NCBI GenBank assembly: GCA_026413225.1
Contig: CM048553.1
Coordinates: 48,834,001-48,898,000 of the forward strand
Direction of reading: 5' to 3'
DNA: 64,000 bases
Source of the DNA: Otis tarda
Lineage: Eukaryota; Chordata; Aves; Otidiformes; Otididae
A model generated the notes under the pieces. It did not search any database and was not told where the DNA came from. It was given only the letters and a program-made list of their open reading frames with translations. Within the stretch, counting starts at the first letter, position 1, and each line of letters opens with the position of its first letter. Made by a program: the position numbers and the translations under genes. Below are positions 52,722-62,941 of this stretch, in pieces.

Positions 52722-52802
52722 CTTCTGCACAATGGTTGTGGCCAGCTCTTCTATGAGGTCCTCCTTGTGTTCCTGCAAGTAACAAGCCTCATTCTGCTTG
52801 TC
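52722..52802 (-). CDS. MYRIP: MYRIP exon, continuation of the helical linker, window exon 4
   Basis: This 81-nt exon (27 codons, phase 0 at both ends) begins DKQNEACYLQEHKEDLIEEL and ends ATTIVQK. It continues the charged helical segment after the PKA-binding helix and lies in the N-terminal part of the myosin-binding region. The acceptor reads tcatgcag|GAC and the donor GCAGAAG|gtatg. Because it is a multiple of three with symmetric phase, it could be skipped without a frameshift; no evidence for skipping is visible. Confidence 0.94.
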
Positions 52803-53134
52803 CTGCATGAAAATGGATATCTGTAGTTGCTAAAATAACATAAAACCAGCCTTCCCACAGAAATGGTATAGATCAGGAAATGGATAATACACCCTATTGG
52901 CACTGTGGGAAGAAATTATAGGTACTTACATTGCATGTCACCTTCTGAAAGGCAACATGCATCTTGCATACAAGTTCATAAAACCCAAACCCAACTCTTC
53001 AGGTATGGCATGAGATAGTCTTTACTTCTTTATGTTTTCTTTGGTATCTACTTGCTTTTGTACTACCACCCAAATTAAAAGAATCATAATTGTTCTATTT
53101 AAATCAATACTTTTATTTTTTTTTTAAATGTTAC
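52803..53134 (-). other. MYRIP: MYRIP intron, 332 bp
   Basis: Short intron between the PKA-anchoring helix exon and the next exon. Nothing else was seen. Confidence 0.9.
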
Positions 53135-53232
53135 CAGGCTGTCACTGTAGGTCTCTGCCTTAGAAATAGCTTCTTCCACTGCTTCCTCTGCAACACGTAA
53201 GGCCACAGCAAGGGTATCCATCATGCTGTGTC
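53135..53232 (-). CDS. MYRIP: MYRIP exon with the PKA-anchoring helix, window exon 3
   Basis: This 98-nt exon (2 nt plus 32 codons) encodes HSMMDTLAVALRVAEEAVEE and then AISKAETYSDSL. The stretch can form an amphipathic helix (I, L, V and A spaced every 3-4 residues). In mammals this part of MYRIP binds the RII subunit of protein kinase A and so anchors the kinase near the exocyst. The hydrophobic face is preserved here, so RII binding is probably retained (inference). The acceptor reads cctag|GACACAGC and the donor AGCCTG|gtaac. It is the best conserved short exon in this part of the gene. Confidence 0.95.
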
Positions 53233-53835
53233 CTAGGTGAAGAATAAGATAAAACCATCACGTTCTGTATATACATACATTTTGCATAATGAGCTTCAAC
53301 ATTCAGACTCATATTCTGGACATATATCCAACTCTTAGGGTGTTCATGACAAGGTTCATTTCCTCAATCTGTAATTATGCGCAGTAAAATAAACACCTTA
53401 AGACAGAGAAATTTAGCTCAATCTGTATGTTACTTCATAAATGCAAATATTAAATACAATAAAACACAGTATTTCTATGGTGCTTATTTCAGAATCCAGC
53501 AAAATAGTTAGGAGGAAGTTATAGGAAGAAAACCTGTAAACATCCTATAAAGACCAACGAATATAAGAAAGAATTAAAAAATAGGAAAGAAAACGTGAGA
53601 GAAGTAACAAAAATCGAATATCCAGAAAATCACACTAGAGTAAGTGTATATTAGCTGTAACACTGAAGGAAGATATCCCAGCATGGTACAAAAACAATTT
53701 TTAGTATCTTGCTAAATGTTTCAAATAAAAGATTGCTAGATCTGTGAAAAAGATTTACCAGTGCTCTAGGCTATTTGTCCAGTAATTCAAAGTGTGAGGA
53801 CTGTGTTTTACTCAAAGGAGTTTTTAGCAGCGTAC
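53233..53835 (-). other. MYRIP: MYRIP intron, 603 bp
   Basis: AT-rich intron with no recognised element. Confidence 0.9.
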
Positions 53836-53913
53836 CTTCTGTCTGTCGGTAGAATGTAGAGTCACTGCCACAAATGCTTCCTTCATTTTCAAAGCTTCCT
53901 TCAAAACAACCTC
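53836..53913 (-). CDS. MYRIP: MYRIP exon (acidic linker after Rab-binding domain), window exon 2
   Basis: This 78-nt exon (2 nt, 25 codons, 1 nt) encodes GCFEGSFENEGSICGSDSTF followed by YRQTE. The block GSDSTFYRQ is strongly conserved with mammalian MYRIP. The donor is AGAAG|gtacg. The acceptor is a tandem NAGNAG (aag then gag), so the exon could also begin 3 nt later, ending at 53910, which would drop one Gly codon. The first AG is preferred because the predicted Gly-Gly matches the human protein. The exon is too short to appear as a long open frame, and it was recognised by its peptide. Confidence 0.93.
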
Positions 53914-55620
53914 CTTCAGCTCAAAAAAGACAGTACCACCCATCAGTATAAGACGTACCAGTTAATAGCAGAGGCATTATTAGATTAGAATATTCACTCA
54001 AGATACGGTTGCACCACACACAAAAAAGGATAACAAAAAAAATCCTCCTAACTTTTGCATAAAACATGATTGCAGCAGCATTTGTACAAAACATGACTGC
54101 TTTTCTACGAAGACCTTTCACTCATTTCAGATGGAGAAAACTATTTGTACAGTTAAGGGGAGAGAGAGGAAGAAGCTACTAGGTATAAAACATATATGGT
54201 AGAAGTTAAGTACAGGGATTTTGCCTTTAATATGACATTTGGGGTTTAAATAGATTCTACATTTTAAAGGGCAATGCCGTATAAATAAGGCAAACCCCAG
54301 ATACCTATACTAGTATTTATCTTCAAAGGGAACAAAAGGTTTACCTAACAGTCACACAGAGAGTAGAAAAGAAAGTTAGCGATGACATTTAGACTCAAAG
54401 GCCTTCCTTAGAAAGGTCTCACAGAGAGTGCACATGCCACTGCAACTGATCATTGTATTGTTCACACTTCCATTCAAAGACAAGTTCAGTGAGACTGCGG
54501 CTTAAGTAAAGGGAACACATAATATTAAAGTTCTGAAGGATCCCTCCTCACAGTTATTAATTCCATTGTCCCACTTCTGCCCTCACTGACACAGATTTCT
54601 TTGTCTTCCTACATATTTTTTTCTCAACTGTTAAGGAATCTTCTCTAGAAAAATGACTTTGATACAGAGAAAGCAAAATGACTAATAAATCAGAATTTAA
54701 TGCGTATGTTGTTTCTCCCTAGAAGTTTTATGCCAATATTAATGAGAAAGACCTACAATTTTCACTCAGGACTAGAGAGTCCACTTATCATCCTATATAA
54801 ATTCAGAAAAAGACTAAGTAAAGACTATAGAAAAATTAAAGTATCTGGACAAATTTCAAAAGAACTACATTAGGAAAGTATCTAGTCCAATAAATCCAAC
54901 GAAATTTCAAACATTCAGCTAGCTGTATTTTGAGTAATTTGCTAAAGTTACCAGTATGACACTAAACACCACCTCTTCTAACTTAATTTTATGTCCCCAA
55001 TTACTCTTACGGGGTGATCCAGTATAACACCATAGTTTAGGGAGAATTGTGCCTCTTCTTTCAAAAGAGTGATGCCAATACTTAATCATCATCTTTTAAC
55101 CATTTACAAACATCAATGCCAAAAAAAAATCTGGCCAGTTTCAGATCCTTAAGCATGTAAAAACCTCTGAGGACAGTCTAAGCTTTGGTCAACATGGGTA
55201 CTGAATGTATCCCACATTAACAAAATTTTGCTTCCAACACCACAGAAATGTGCTCTGAGGCCAAATGTTGAATGGTAAATTATTTTCCCATTCATTGACT
55301 ACTAAGAATAAATTTTGGAACATGGGCTAGAACACAAACTGCAATTTACAGACTCAAGATAACAGTTCTTCTGTAGTAGTGGCATAATTAGGATGAAACA
55401 TTCTTTGAATTCTTAAACAGCTCTCTAGACACTTAACCTCTTTTCTTCTCTCCACTGAGGTATCTATTTTTTAAAAAAAAGCTTTAAAAATATTTTTTAA
55501 ACTAATCTCAGAATTTCCATTGTCTCAGCTTGTGTGTTAAAGTAGGTAAGCTAATAAGGAATCTTATTAGCTGTTCTTACCTATTACATCAGAACAACTG
55601 TAATACACAACTGTTCTTAC
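53914..55620 (-). other. MYRIP: MYRIP intron, 1.7 kb, with duplicated donor
   Basis: The intron begins (on the transcribed strand) with a 40-bp tandem duplication that carries a second copy of the exon's splice donor. The rest shows no recognised repeat. Confidence 0.88.
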
Positions 55621-55637
55621 CTATTACATCAGAACAA
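55571..55637. repeat. 40-bp-period tandem duplication spanning a MYRIP splice donor
   Basis: A 27-bp unit starting CTGTTCTTACCTATTACATC occurs perfectly at 55571-55597 and 55611-55637. On the minus strand both copies read ...GATGTAATAG|gtaagaacag, so the exon end and donor are duplicated. The copy adjoining the exon gives the conserved frame. Use of the inner copy would add 40 nt and reach an in-frame TGA after 10 codons. Confidence 0.93.
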
Positions 55638-55757
55638 ACTCCGCTCTCCAGTCTATGCTTCTTGTATAAGTTCTTCAGGACTTTGGCACTTCCAAAACAC
55701 TTAAAGCGGCTTTTGACATTATTATAGTACCAATCCAGAGACTGAGTCCTTAGGAGT
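55621..55757 (-). CDS. MYRIP: MYRIP exon (end of Rab-binding domain), window exon 1
   Basis: This 137-nt exon (1 nt, 45 codons, 1 nt) encodes the second helix region of the Slp/Slac2-type Rab27-binding domain, beginning LLRTQSLDWYYNNVKSRFK and ending CSDVI plus a split Gly. The acceptor reads ttctgttctag|A and the donor ATAG|gtaag. It aligns with human MYRIP from about residue 111. The codon at 55697-55699 is TGT (Cys), where mammalian MYRIP and MLPH carry Arg in RFKRFGSAK. The donor sequence is repeated 40 bp further into the intron (see the repeat at 55571-55637). The preceding exon should end with two bases of an Arg codon and was not found in the window. Confidence 0.95.
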
Positions 55758-58700
55758 CTAGAACAGAAAAATACAACAACATATCTGGAATGATTCTACA
55801 ACAAACAAACCTAAACAGTTTACCATCTCTTTATGGAAAAAAAAGGATATTTTAGGCTTCATAGCATAAACATATTAATTCCTAAATACTTCTTTTCTGC
55901 TTGTACTTCGCAAGTGTCTGGTATACTGAGGCAAAAAAAAAAGGTAACTCATGAGCAAATATCTGCTTCACATTAGTCAAAGTTTTATTTGGTTTTGCTA
56001 CTATCAGGAGAGGTGCTCTCCCCTTTTACATTATAATGCCAACAGTACAGCCTTTTGAAAAATATAAGCAAGCCTTGGAACAGCATAGGAAGGTTTTAAA
56101 AATAGCCTTTATTTACACAGATTTACAGTTAATGTAAGAACACTAGCCCATTAATGCATCATCAAAAAAAAATCATTTTCATAAAATATATCACTGCTTT
56201 TATTTCGGGAAATCAATAGAGTACACAAAGCAGAATTAGAGGACCTCAAAGCAGAATGAGCAAAGAACAGCAAGCAGACAAACTTTTTTTGCAGGGAAGG
56301 ACTCACAACTGCAGTTTGGTTTCTTACTTTCAACAGTAAGCATCACTGACATCAATAATTCATCCTAACGGATTTGTCCTCAGAGCTCATATATCTTTAT
56401 AAACCCATGAGTTCCTGTCAAGCTCTGTATTCTTTTCCACATTGGCAATGGGCTCTTGCTCCACCTGTTACTTCAGCACAGGCAACACATCACAGGTTAC
56501 TGCAGAGTAGCGCACAGCGGACCCATACATTTCCTACTGAGGGGGGAGATCCTTCCCAAAAGGCTCCAGGAAGGACAAGTAAGTCTGAGGCAGTGAACAT
56601 GAACTAATTCTATGCGTTTGCTTCGCCATTTGAGCCCATTTGTTCCTCTGCATATTGCCAAGGTAGTTTATTTTTAATTAATTTACTGCACTTACCTTGC
56701 AGGAACCAAGTTATATTTACAGGAAATGAAAAGATTTTACATAAAACAGTATTTAGTATAGGCTGCAAAGTAATTTCCCCTTTGTAATAATTATAACAAC
56801 TGGAGTCTTGGAACTAGAAGTTCTATGGAGCTACTTACCTAATTAAGCAAAGAGATGATTCTTAGAAAAACAAAAGGCTAAGGTTAGTGTCTGGTGTCAA
56901 TATATGAACCCCTAAAGAAATTATGTTACTCTCAGGAGTGCTGGATTCTCAGCACTTCCAGACTTGAAGACATTCAGATGATTTAACTCTGTTTTTTAAA
57001 CCTGAGGTCATGGGTGAAAAACAAGATAAAACAAAAACCCCACTGTAACCTTTAGATTTTCCTTCAGGGACTCTGGACTTTTCTTTACAAAGGGCGAAGC
57101 AAGTGAAAAATCTACAATTTCTGTTTAACGCAGACCGCTTCATAAGCAAATAAAGTCTCACCTATTAAGACACTAGCAATGTAGTTCTTACTTCACATTG
57201 AACCTTGGGAGGTACTCGATAACAAACGAATACGCGGAGCCTGGAGTTTCAACTAAATGCTTCCAGTCTGGCTCCTGATGTTTTGAGTTTCAATAGAGTG
57301 CTAAAAAGGAATATCCACTTCATGTAAAGCAGAACGTCATGATATAGTCCACTTCTCTGTTACCACTAGAAGGTGTTTAGTAGCAAACATAAGCAGTGGG
57401 AAATTAAAAATAAAAATCAATGAAGCCTATTGTATTAAAACGATGAACTCTTAAAGTTACATTAGTTGCTCTACTGAAGACAACTAAAGAAAAAGCACAT
57501 AATGGAACAGAAGCATATGTTTTCTGTATGCTCTGTCAGCAATTAGTTGCAGGAGACAAACTTACAGGTAAAATATTAGCCCTTTATTATCTATTTGCAC
57601 GGTAACATCCTAAGCGTAATTATGGTTCCCAGAAGTCTGATTAGTTCCAATATTCATCATTCTACACATATCACTAACATGTGACAAGGGCAAAAATCTT
57701 TTTTTTTTTTCTGGAAAATGTCCTTACACAGGTCTGCCTGTGAAGTACAGGATTTCTGAATTTCTTTAATGCTGCCACCAAGAAATCTGTTATGATGCCT
57801 GTCCAGGTCCTGAGCCACTGACCAGGGCTTGACTGCTGGCACAGTCATGAATCTGTGAATGGAGGCAAATGTCTCTCCCAAACCTGCAATTCTTTGGCGT
57901 TTTGAAAATCTGCCTTCTTTGTGGGTAGGAAACATTTGCTCTCACGGAAACTGCGCCAGGAGGAACAAACACTATGTCTTCTGCTTGCTGAATTTTATTC
58001 ACTTTTGTCCACTGAGTTTCTACGGGTGCTGGGAGTGTAAGATTTCAGTCAATAGCATGGAGTCATAATCATTATGATGGATAAAACGAAGTCTGCAGGA
58101 CTGCGTTGGAAGCGGCTTAGCAGGAGGTATTGGCCAGGAAACATGCCGTTCTGCTCAGGGAACACAGTACTCACCACACTGTTCACAAAATAATATCATA
58201 GCGCTGTCGCCGCTGGTGGGCTCACAGCACTGTGAGTCCTCACCTACATTGCTTCAGGGCTTTCAAGATCCCTACCAACTACCTTACCTTAGCACGTTTA
58301 TCAAGCAACCTCAGCTCCACTAGCTCAAAACACTAAACTTGTTGTCTTCTTGGAGGCCAAGCAGACCCCGTTCTCAACATTCTGACTAAATAACAAGGTA
58401 CCAAAAGCAGAAAGTCGTGTATCTCACTGTACAAACTGTATGAGTTAAGAGAGTCAGTTACAAATGCTGACCTGGCAACTTGGGAAAAATGAGAGATGAG
58501 ACCCATTGCAAGCCTACTTTCCCATCTTTTTCCCAATGTTACAATTTTTTTCTGGGTCTGATCAATACTGTTTCTGTAAAAAGAGAAAGCCTAACAGCAC
58601 TGACTTTTTAAGGAGGTGAGACACTGCTTTGCAACTAACATAATTTTAGCGACAGGCTTTGTGTTTGTAATGGTAACATTTTCCACATGTGAACTTTGGA

Positions 58701-60798
58701 AGAGTCAAAAGGATAGGAGATTATACATCTCAAAGCAACAATGAAAGAAGAGATGCTTGCCTCTTTGTAGTAGCTAATCTGGCGTAAACACAAGGATCGA
58801 GGTTGGTTTTCTTTTTCAATTTCCTCATTGCTGCAGGATTAACATTTTGTGAGTAATCTAATCATCTCATGCTTCTCCCCTATGTGTTGGAGAACTATCA
58901 ACAATTCCAAATCTATGCCTCTGTCCTGCACACATTTTATAGCAGGTTACAATGCCTCCTCTAAAGCTTTTCAGCCTCTTAACTTTCAAATAAGTCACAG
59001 TGTCCCTGCTGATTCCTCCTGGGGAGAAAGGATTTGGAGAAGACAGTAGTTCTCTTATAGGTACTGAAATAAAGGACCCACTCAAAAGAGAAATAAGAGC
59101 ATTTTCACCTTATTTCAAAATCCTTTAATGTTGATCTGTATTTTAAAGCTGTATTCTGCAAAAGCAGTCCATGAGTCCAGAATAATGAAAGACTATGACA
59201 GTGCTCGCATTAAACTGTTAAAATGAAACACTTTCCTTATTACCTCTAATAGAAAGTTTGCAAGTTCTTTCTGTGAAATGAAAGTTCATGCTTAAAGGAT
59301 ATTAGTTGTATGTATTTTAAAGATACAAGGATGGTTGAAGCCATAGCCATAAAGACTGCTATGTCTTTATTGCTAAATTGCCTTACATGCTAAGGACATT
59401 ATTCATGTTATATAATATTGCCATGAAGCTGAGCTGCATTTTTATGTGCTTTTGGCAGAGGGGAATACCGTGATTTAAAAAATTCTGCCTTGCTAGCAAG
59501 TGTGAAAGCTAGGCAGACACTTCTGATTTACTAACATTAAAACTTGAACGAGTATTATAAAGCTCTTGTCTTTCTTTTAGAGCAGCAATGGTTTGCCTTA
59601 ATCAAATAGCACCTTAAGAGCAACAGATAAGCCTATTAAAATCTTTACAAGCAGTTTTCAGTACATTTCTCACTTGCAGCACCCAAATACTCAATTTTTA
59701 GCCTTCTCCTGAGGGAAAAAAAAAAAGTAGAACAACTGTGCTGGGGAATGGGGACCTGAACCATCTCTCTCATTGTTAGTGATGACCACAAGAAGATGAC
59801 ATGAAAGGTGCCACTCACACATGGTTAGAAGTATTCACTACTCAATACAGAGGAAGTTATTTACTGACTGATTTACCACTCAATTTTTTTTTTCTCTTCT
59901 AAAAAGTCGTAAGGTTTTACTTGGTTTAAAGACCATATGAAGCTTCTGCAATAAATTTTCTTTAAAAGGTAGTACCAACTTAATGTTCATGACCTCAGTC
60001 TCTACTCATAATGCAAGTTAAGCTACAAGGAAGCACTTTATAACAACAGCATTTTTCCATGAACTTTGTGAGAAGAACATGTCACCTACAGAAACTGAGC
60101 TGCAGCTCAGTAAGTTAGGAGGTGCTTCTGGAAATCTGAACTTACATTATTTAAATGTCAGAGTGAAGACATAATCACTTGGAGTTTCCTTGCTGTTGAC
60201 TTGCACTGGAAACTGAAGACTCCTTTTCACTTTCCACTCCTGTCTCATTGCATCTTCCATAGCTTTGTACCAACAGCCAGGCCAGCAAACTCTTCTGTCC
60301 CTTCAACCTGTCTCCAGAATTGGAGCTACAAACTTCACCTGCACATCAACAACTGTTTGTACAAATGGTTGTGCCAAACAATTTGTATTTCTGAGCTCAC
60401 CTCCATATATGTATTGTGAAACGTTAAGACAGGAGTTTCATGCCATCCTGGTACAGCCTCTTACGTTCACTTGAAGTAGAGGCGTCCCTGGAGCCCCAGC
60501 TTCCAGCTGAGCATCTTGAGGCTGATTCCTCTCCTCTCATCCATAACCTTTGCCACCTTTCTACTGGAATGATGGGAATCATGCTGTAGGCTAAATGATA
60601 CTATATATCACCTCCCTGCAGCCCCACTGATTCTTTTGATGGTCCACAACATGTTAAGGTAGTGGTATTTATGACCCTTAGGTATATAATGACAATGTAA
60701 TATCTTCAAACACAATTTTTATACTTCCTTTTTACAGGAAAAAGTGTTCACTCAAATACACATTTATTCTTTTTAAATGTGCTAAACTCATTCCCACT

Positions 60799-60809
60799 CC
60801 CCCCCCCCC
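60799..60809. repeat. C homopolymer, 11 bp
   Basis: Eleven C in a row on the plus strand. Confidence 0.85.
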
Positions 60810-62921
60810 GTTACTTTAGTATTACCATTGCATTTACTAGCAGTAGACTTACAGAATGGTTGCAATTTTCATTATAAACTCATTTTCATAAACTCAGTTT
60901 TATAACTTAATTTGTGTTCCCCATGGTTCTTACTTTGTAAAACAGGAAATAAGAAAAAGGACCTAGTAGCAGATCCACTAAAGTAACGTCCATCATAAAA
61001 AAAAGGTCTTCATTAAACAACTGCTTAATATTCTTGAATGGACATCAGCACTACTCAGCCCTGACATGCACACATTCAGTAGCAATTTCTCGGAAGACTG
61101 ATGATCAGCTAACAATCAGTCAAGCTCACTAGAGATCAAATAAAATAAGTTGCTGAAAATTACTTTTATGTGGGGAAAAAAAGAAGAAAAAAAAGGCTCT
61201 AAAAATTGTTACCCTGCGCTTCTCCTGCTGTGTCCATGCCCTAGTGTAACACCCAGTCTCAGGTCACTGGAGATCTGCATTCCGCAACTGGCTAGATTCA
61301 CTCAAGAAGGGAGCTACTTTACAATTCTTGGACCTTTTTACTTTTGTGACAATTTTTTAAAATTAAGTAATGAAAATTAAAAATACAAACAAGCCTACCT
61401 CTGAAATACAGGACTATCCACAGATCAGAACTGTTACTCTGTAGGAGACTCCAAAACACAATGCAACCACATCAAACCAAAGAATTATTAGAAGTTTAAT
61501 TTTTCAGTGGAAAAGCAACATCAATGTTTAGTTTTCACTCTTTAAAAGCACTCCCAAAGCACCTGGATCTGCCTGAAGCTCAGTCATGAGTGATGAGATA
61601 GAGGGGTCGGGAGCCAGAGGAAGCCTGCCTGCTGGTGGGACCCAGCCATGCCAGAGGTGGGACGCCAGTGGATAGAAGCCCTCCAAAGCCAACCTGCTTC
61701 ACTATGCTGCTGGGCCACAGGCAGGGGCATGCTGCAGTTAAATATTCTTGTCTTTAACCGTGATGTTCCCTCACAGGCAGGTGATCGGTGCTGTAGGACT
61801 GGCACCTCTGAAGCCCTGTCCTGGGGACTTGCACATCCATCGCTCTCCGGCTACACTGGCACCGTGTTACACATCAGTTCTCTGGGAAACTCCGGCTAAT
61901 CCAGATTATGCCGTCTCAGGCACACCGTCTGTCATGGACCCCACGGCCTCTCTCCCTGTATTGGTCTCACATAAAATATGAAGCTCAAGACCCTTGTTTC
62001 CATTTCCCAGGCACCGAGTGGTCTCAGTCTGATGCCCAGAGAAACAACTAAGATTTAGTCTGTCACTTCTTATTTACTTAGTTTTAGAGTAAAATTGCTT
62101 AAAACTCAACATCCTGAAATATTTTTTCTCTGCCAATAGCAATATTTACTTTTTCCCTTGGGCTGATGTTTTAGCGCTTGTAATGTACTGTTCTCTATAA
62201 ATTGTTGAATTAAAGTATTTCAGTTCCTTTCAGTTTCAGTAAAATCAAACACACTTCAAGAATGTGACTTCACCTTAATTCCCTTCCGGATGAATCATTA
62301 CTATAGCACACAAACACTGCACACATGAATATCCTGCCAATGCTTAGGTCGCTAAAAATCAGACTTAAAATACATTGAGAAAATTCAGCCCCCTGAAGCC
62401 CTGAACAGGAACTTCCATACATCAACCTTTGGCCAAGCTCCTGTCATTCCAAGATGGGACTTATATTTCCCTGATTGTTTTACACATATCCCCTGTCTGT
62501 AAAAGGCAGTTATTCACGCCTCAAGAACAACAGCTCCTAAACATTTAGCCCAAAAGGCCACAGTTAACACTTCGTGAGACTTCTTTCCCAAGATTTAAGT
62601 TGAAACCCTATTTATTTTCCTCTAATGGCATTCTGCAGACCACTCATCACTTAAGAAGTGCTGCTCCAGAAAACTTTTTTCCTCCAGTCATCCGCAGTGG
62701 AGGGCTGCACCTGGATTACACTGCGACATGTAGAAAGCATGGCACGCTGACCCGTGCAGGGGCATCACAGGAAAGGCTACAGCAGCGCACAATGAATGCT
62801 ATGCTCAGCGGTCGGCAAAAGCCAAGTAACAGCAGCGCAGAGACAGTCTCAAGTCAAAGCACCTACCCTAAAATGAAAACTCTTCAGCCCAGTGAAAACA
62901 TCATCTGTTTTTCCCACTAAT

Positions 62922-62941
62922 GGGGACATGGACATGTCCCC
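62922..62941. repeat. Palindrome GGGGACAT-GGAC-ATGTCCCC
   Basis: Perfect 8-bp arms with a 4-nt spacer, immediately followed by another CATGTCCC unit. Confidence 0.8.

Larger units (their letters stand above)
497..55757 (-). other. MYRIP: MYRIP gene, 3' three-quarters (14 coding exons, start outside window)
   Basis: MYRIP (Slac2-c) is a cytoplasmic Rab27a effector that bridges melanosomes and secretory granules to myosin VIIa/Va and actin, and acts as a PKA anchor on the exocyst (known from mammals). Fourteen exons were joined by eye; every intron starts GT and ends AG, all phases agree, and the sum is 2278 nt. Human MYRIP has about 859 residues; the roughly 758 codons here plus about 110 missing N-terminal residues give a very similar length. 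Diagnostic peptides in order are YYNNVKSRFK, SDSTFYRQ, DTLAVALRVAEEA, SAYDEMGSDSE, HGELDVNFNP, ETSSGEEQESEP, YLTAGTVYGLEGQL, ISDIESRISAL and SAVMY. The paralogue MLPH shares part of the N- and C-terminal motifs but lacks the central blocks, so MYRIP is clearly the better match. The gene looks intact and functional. Confidence 0.96.
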
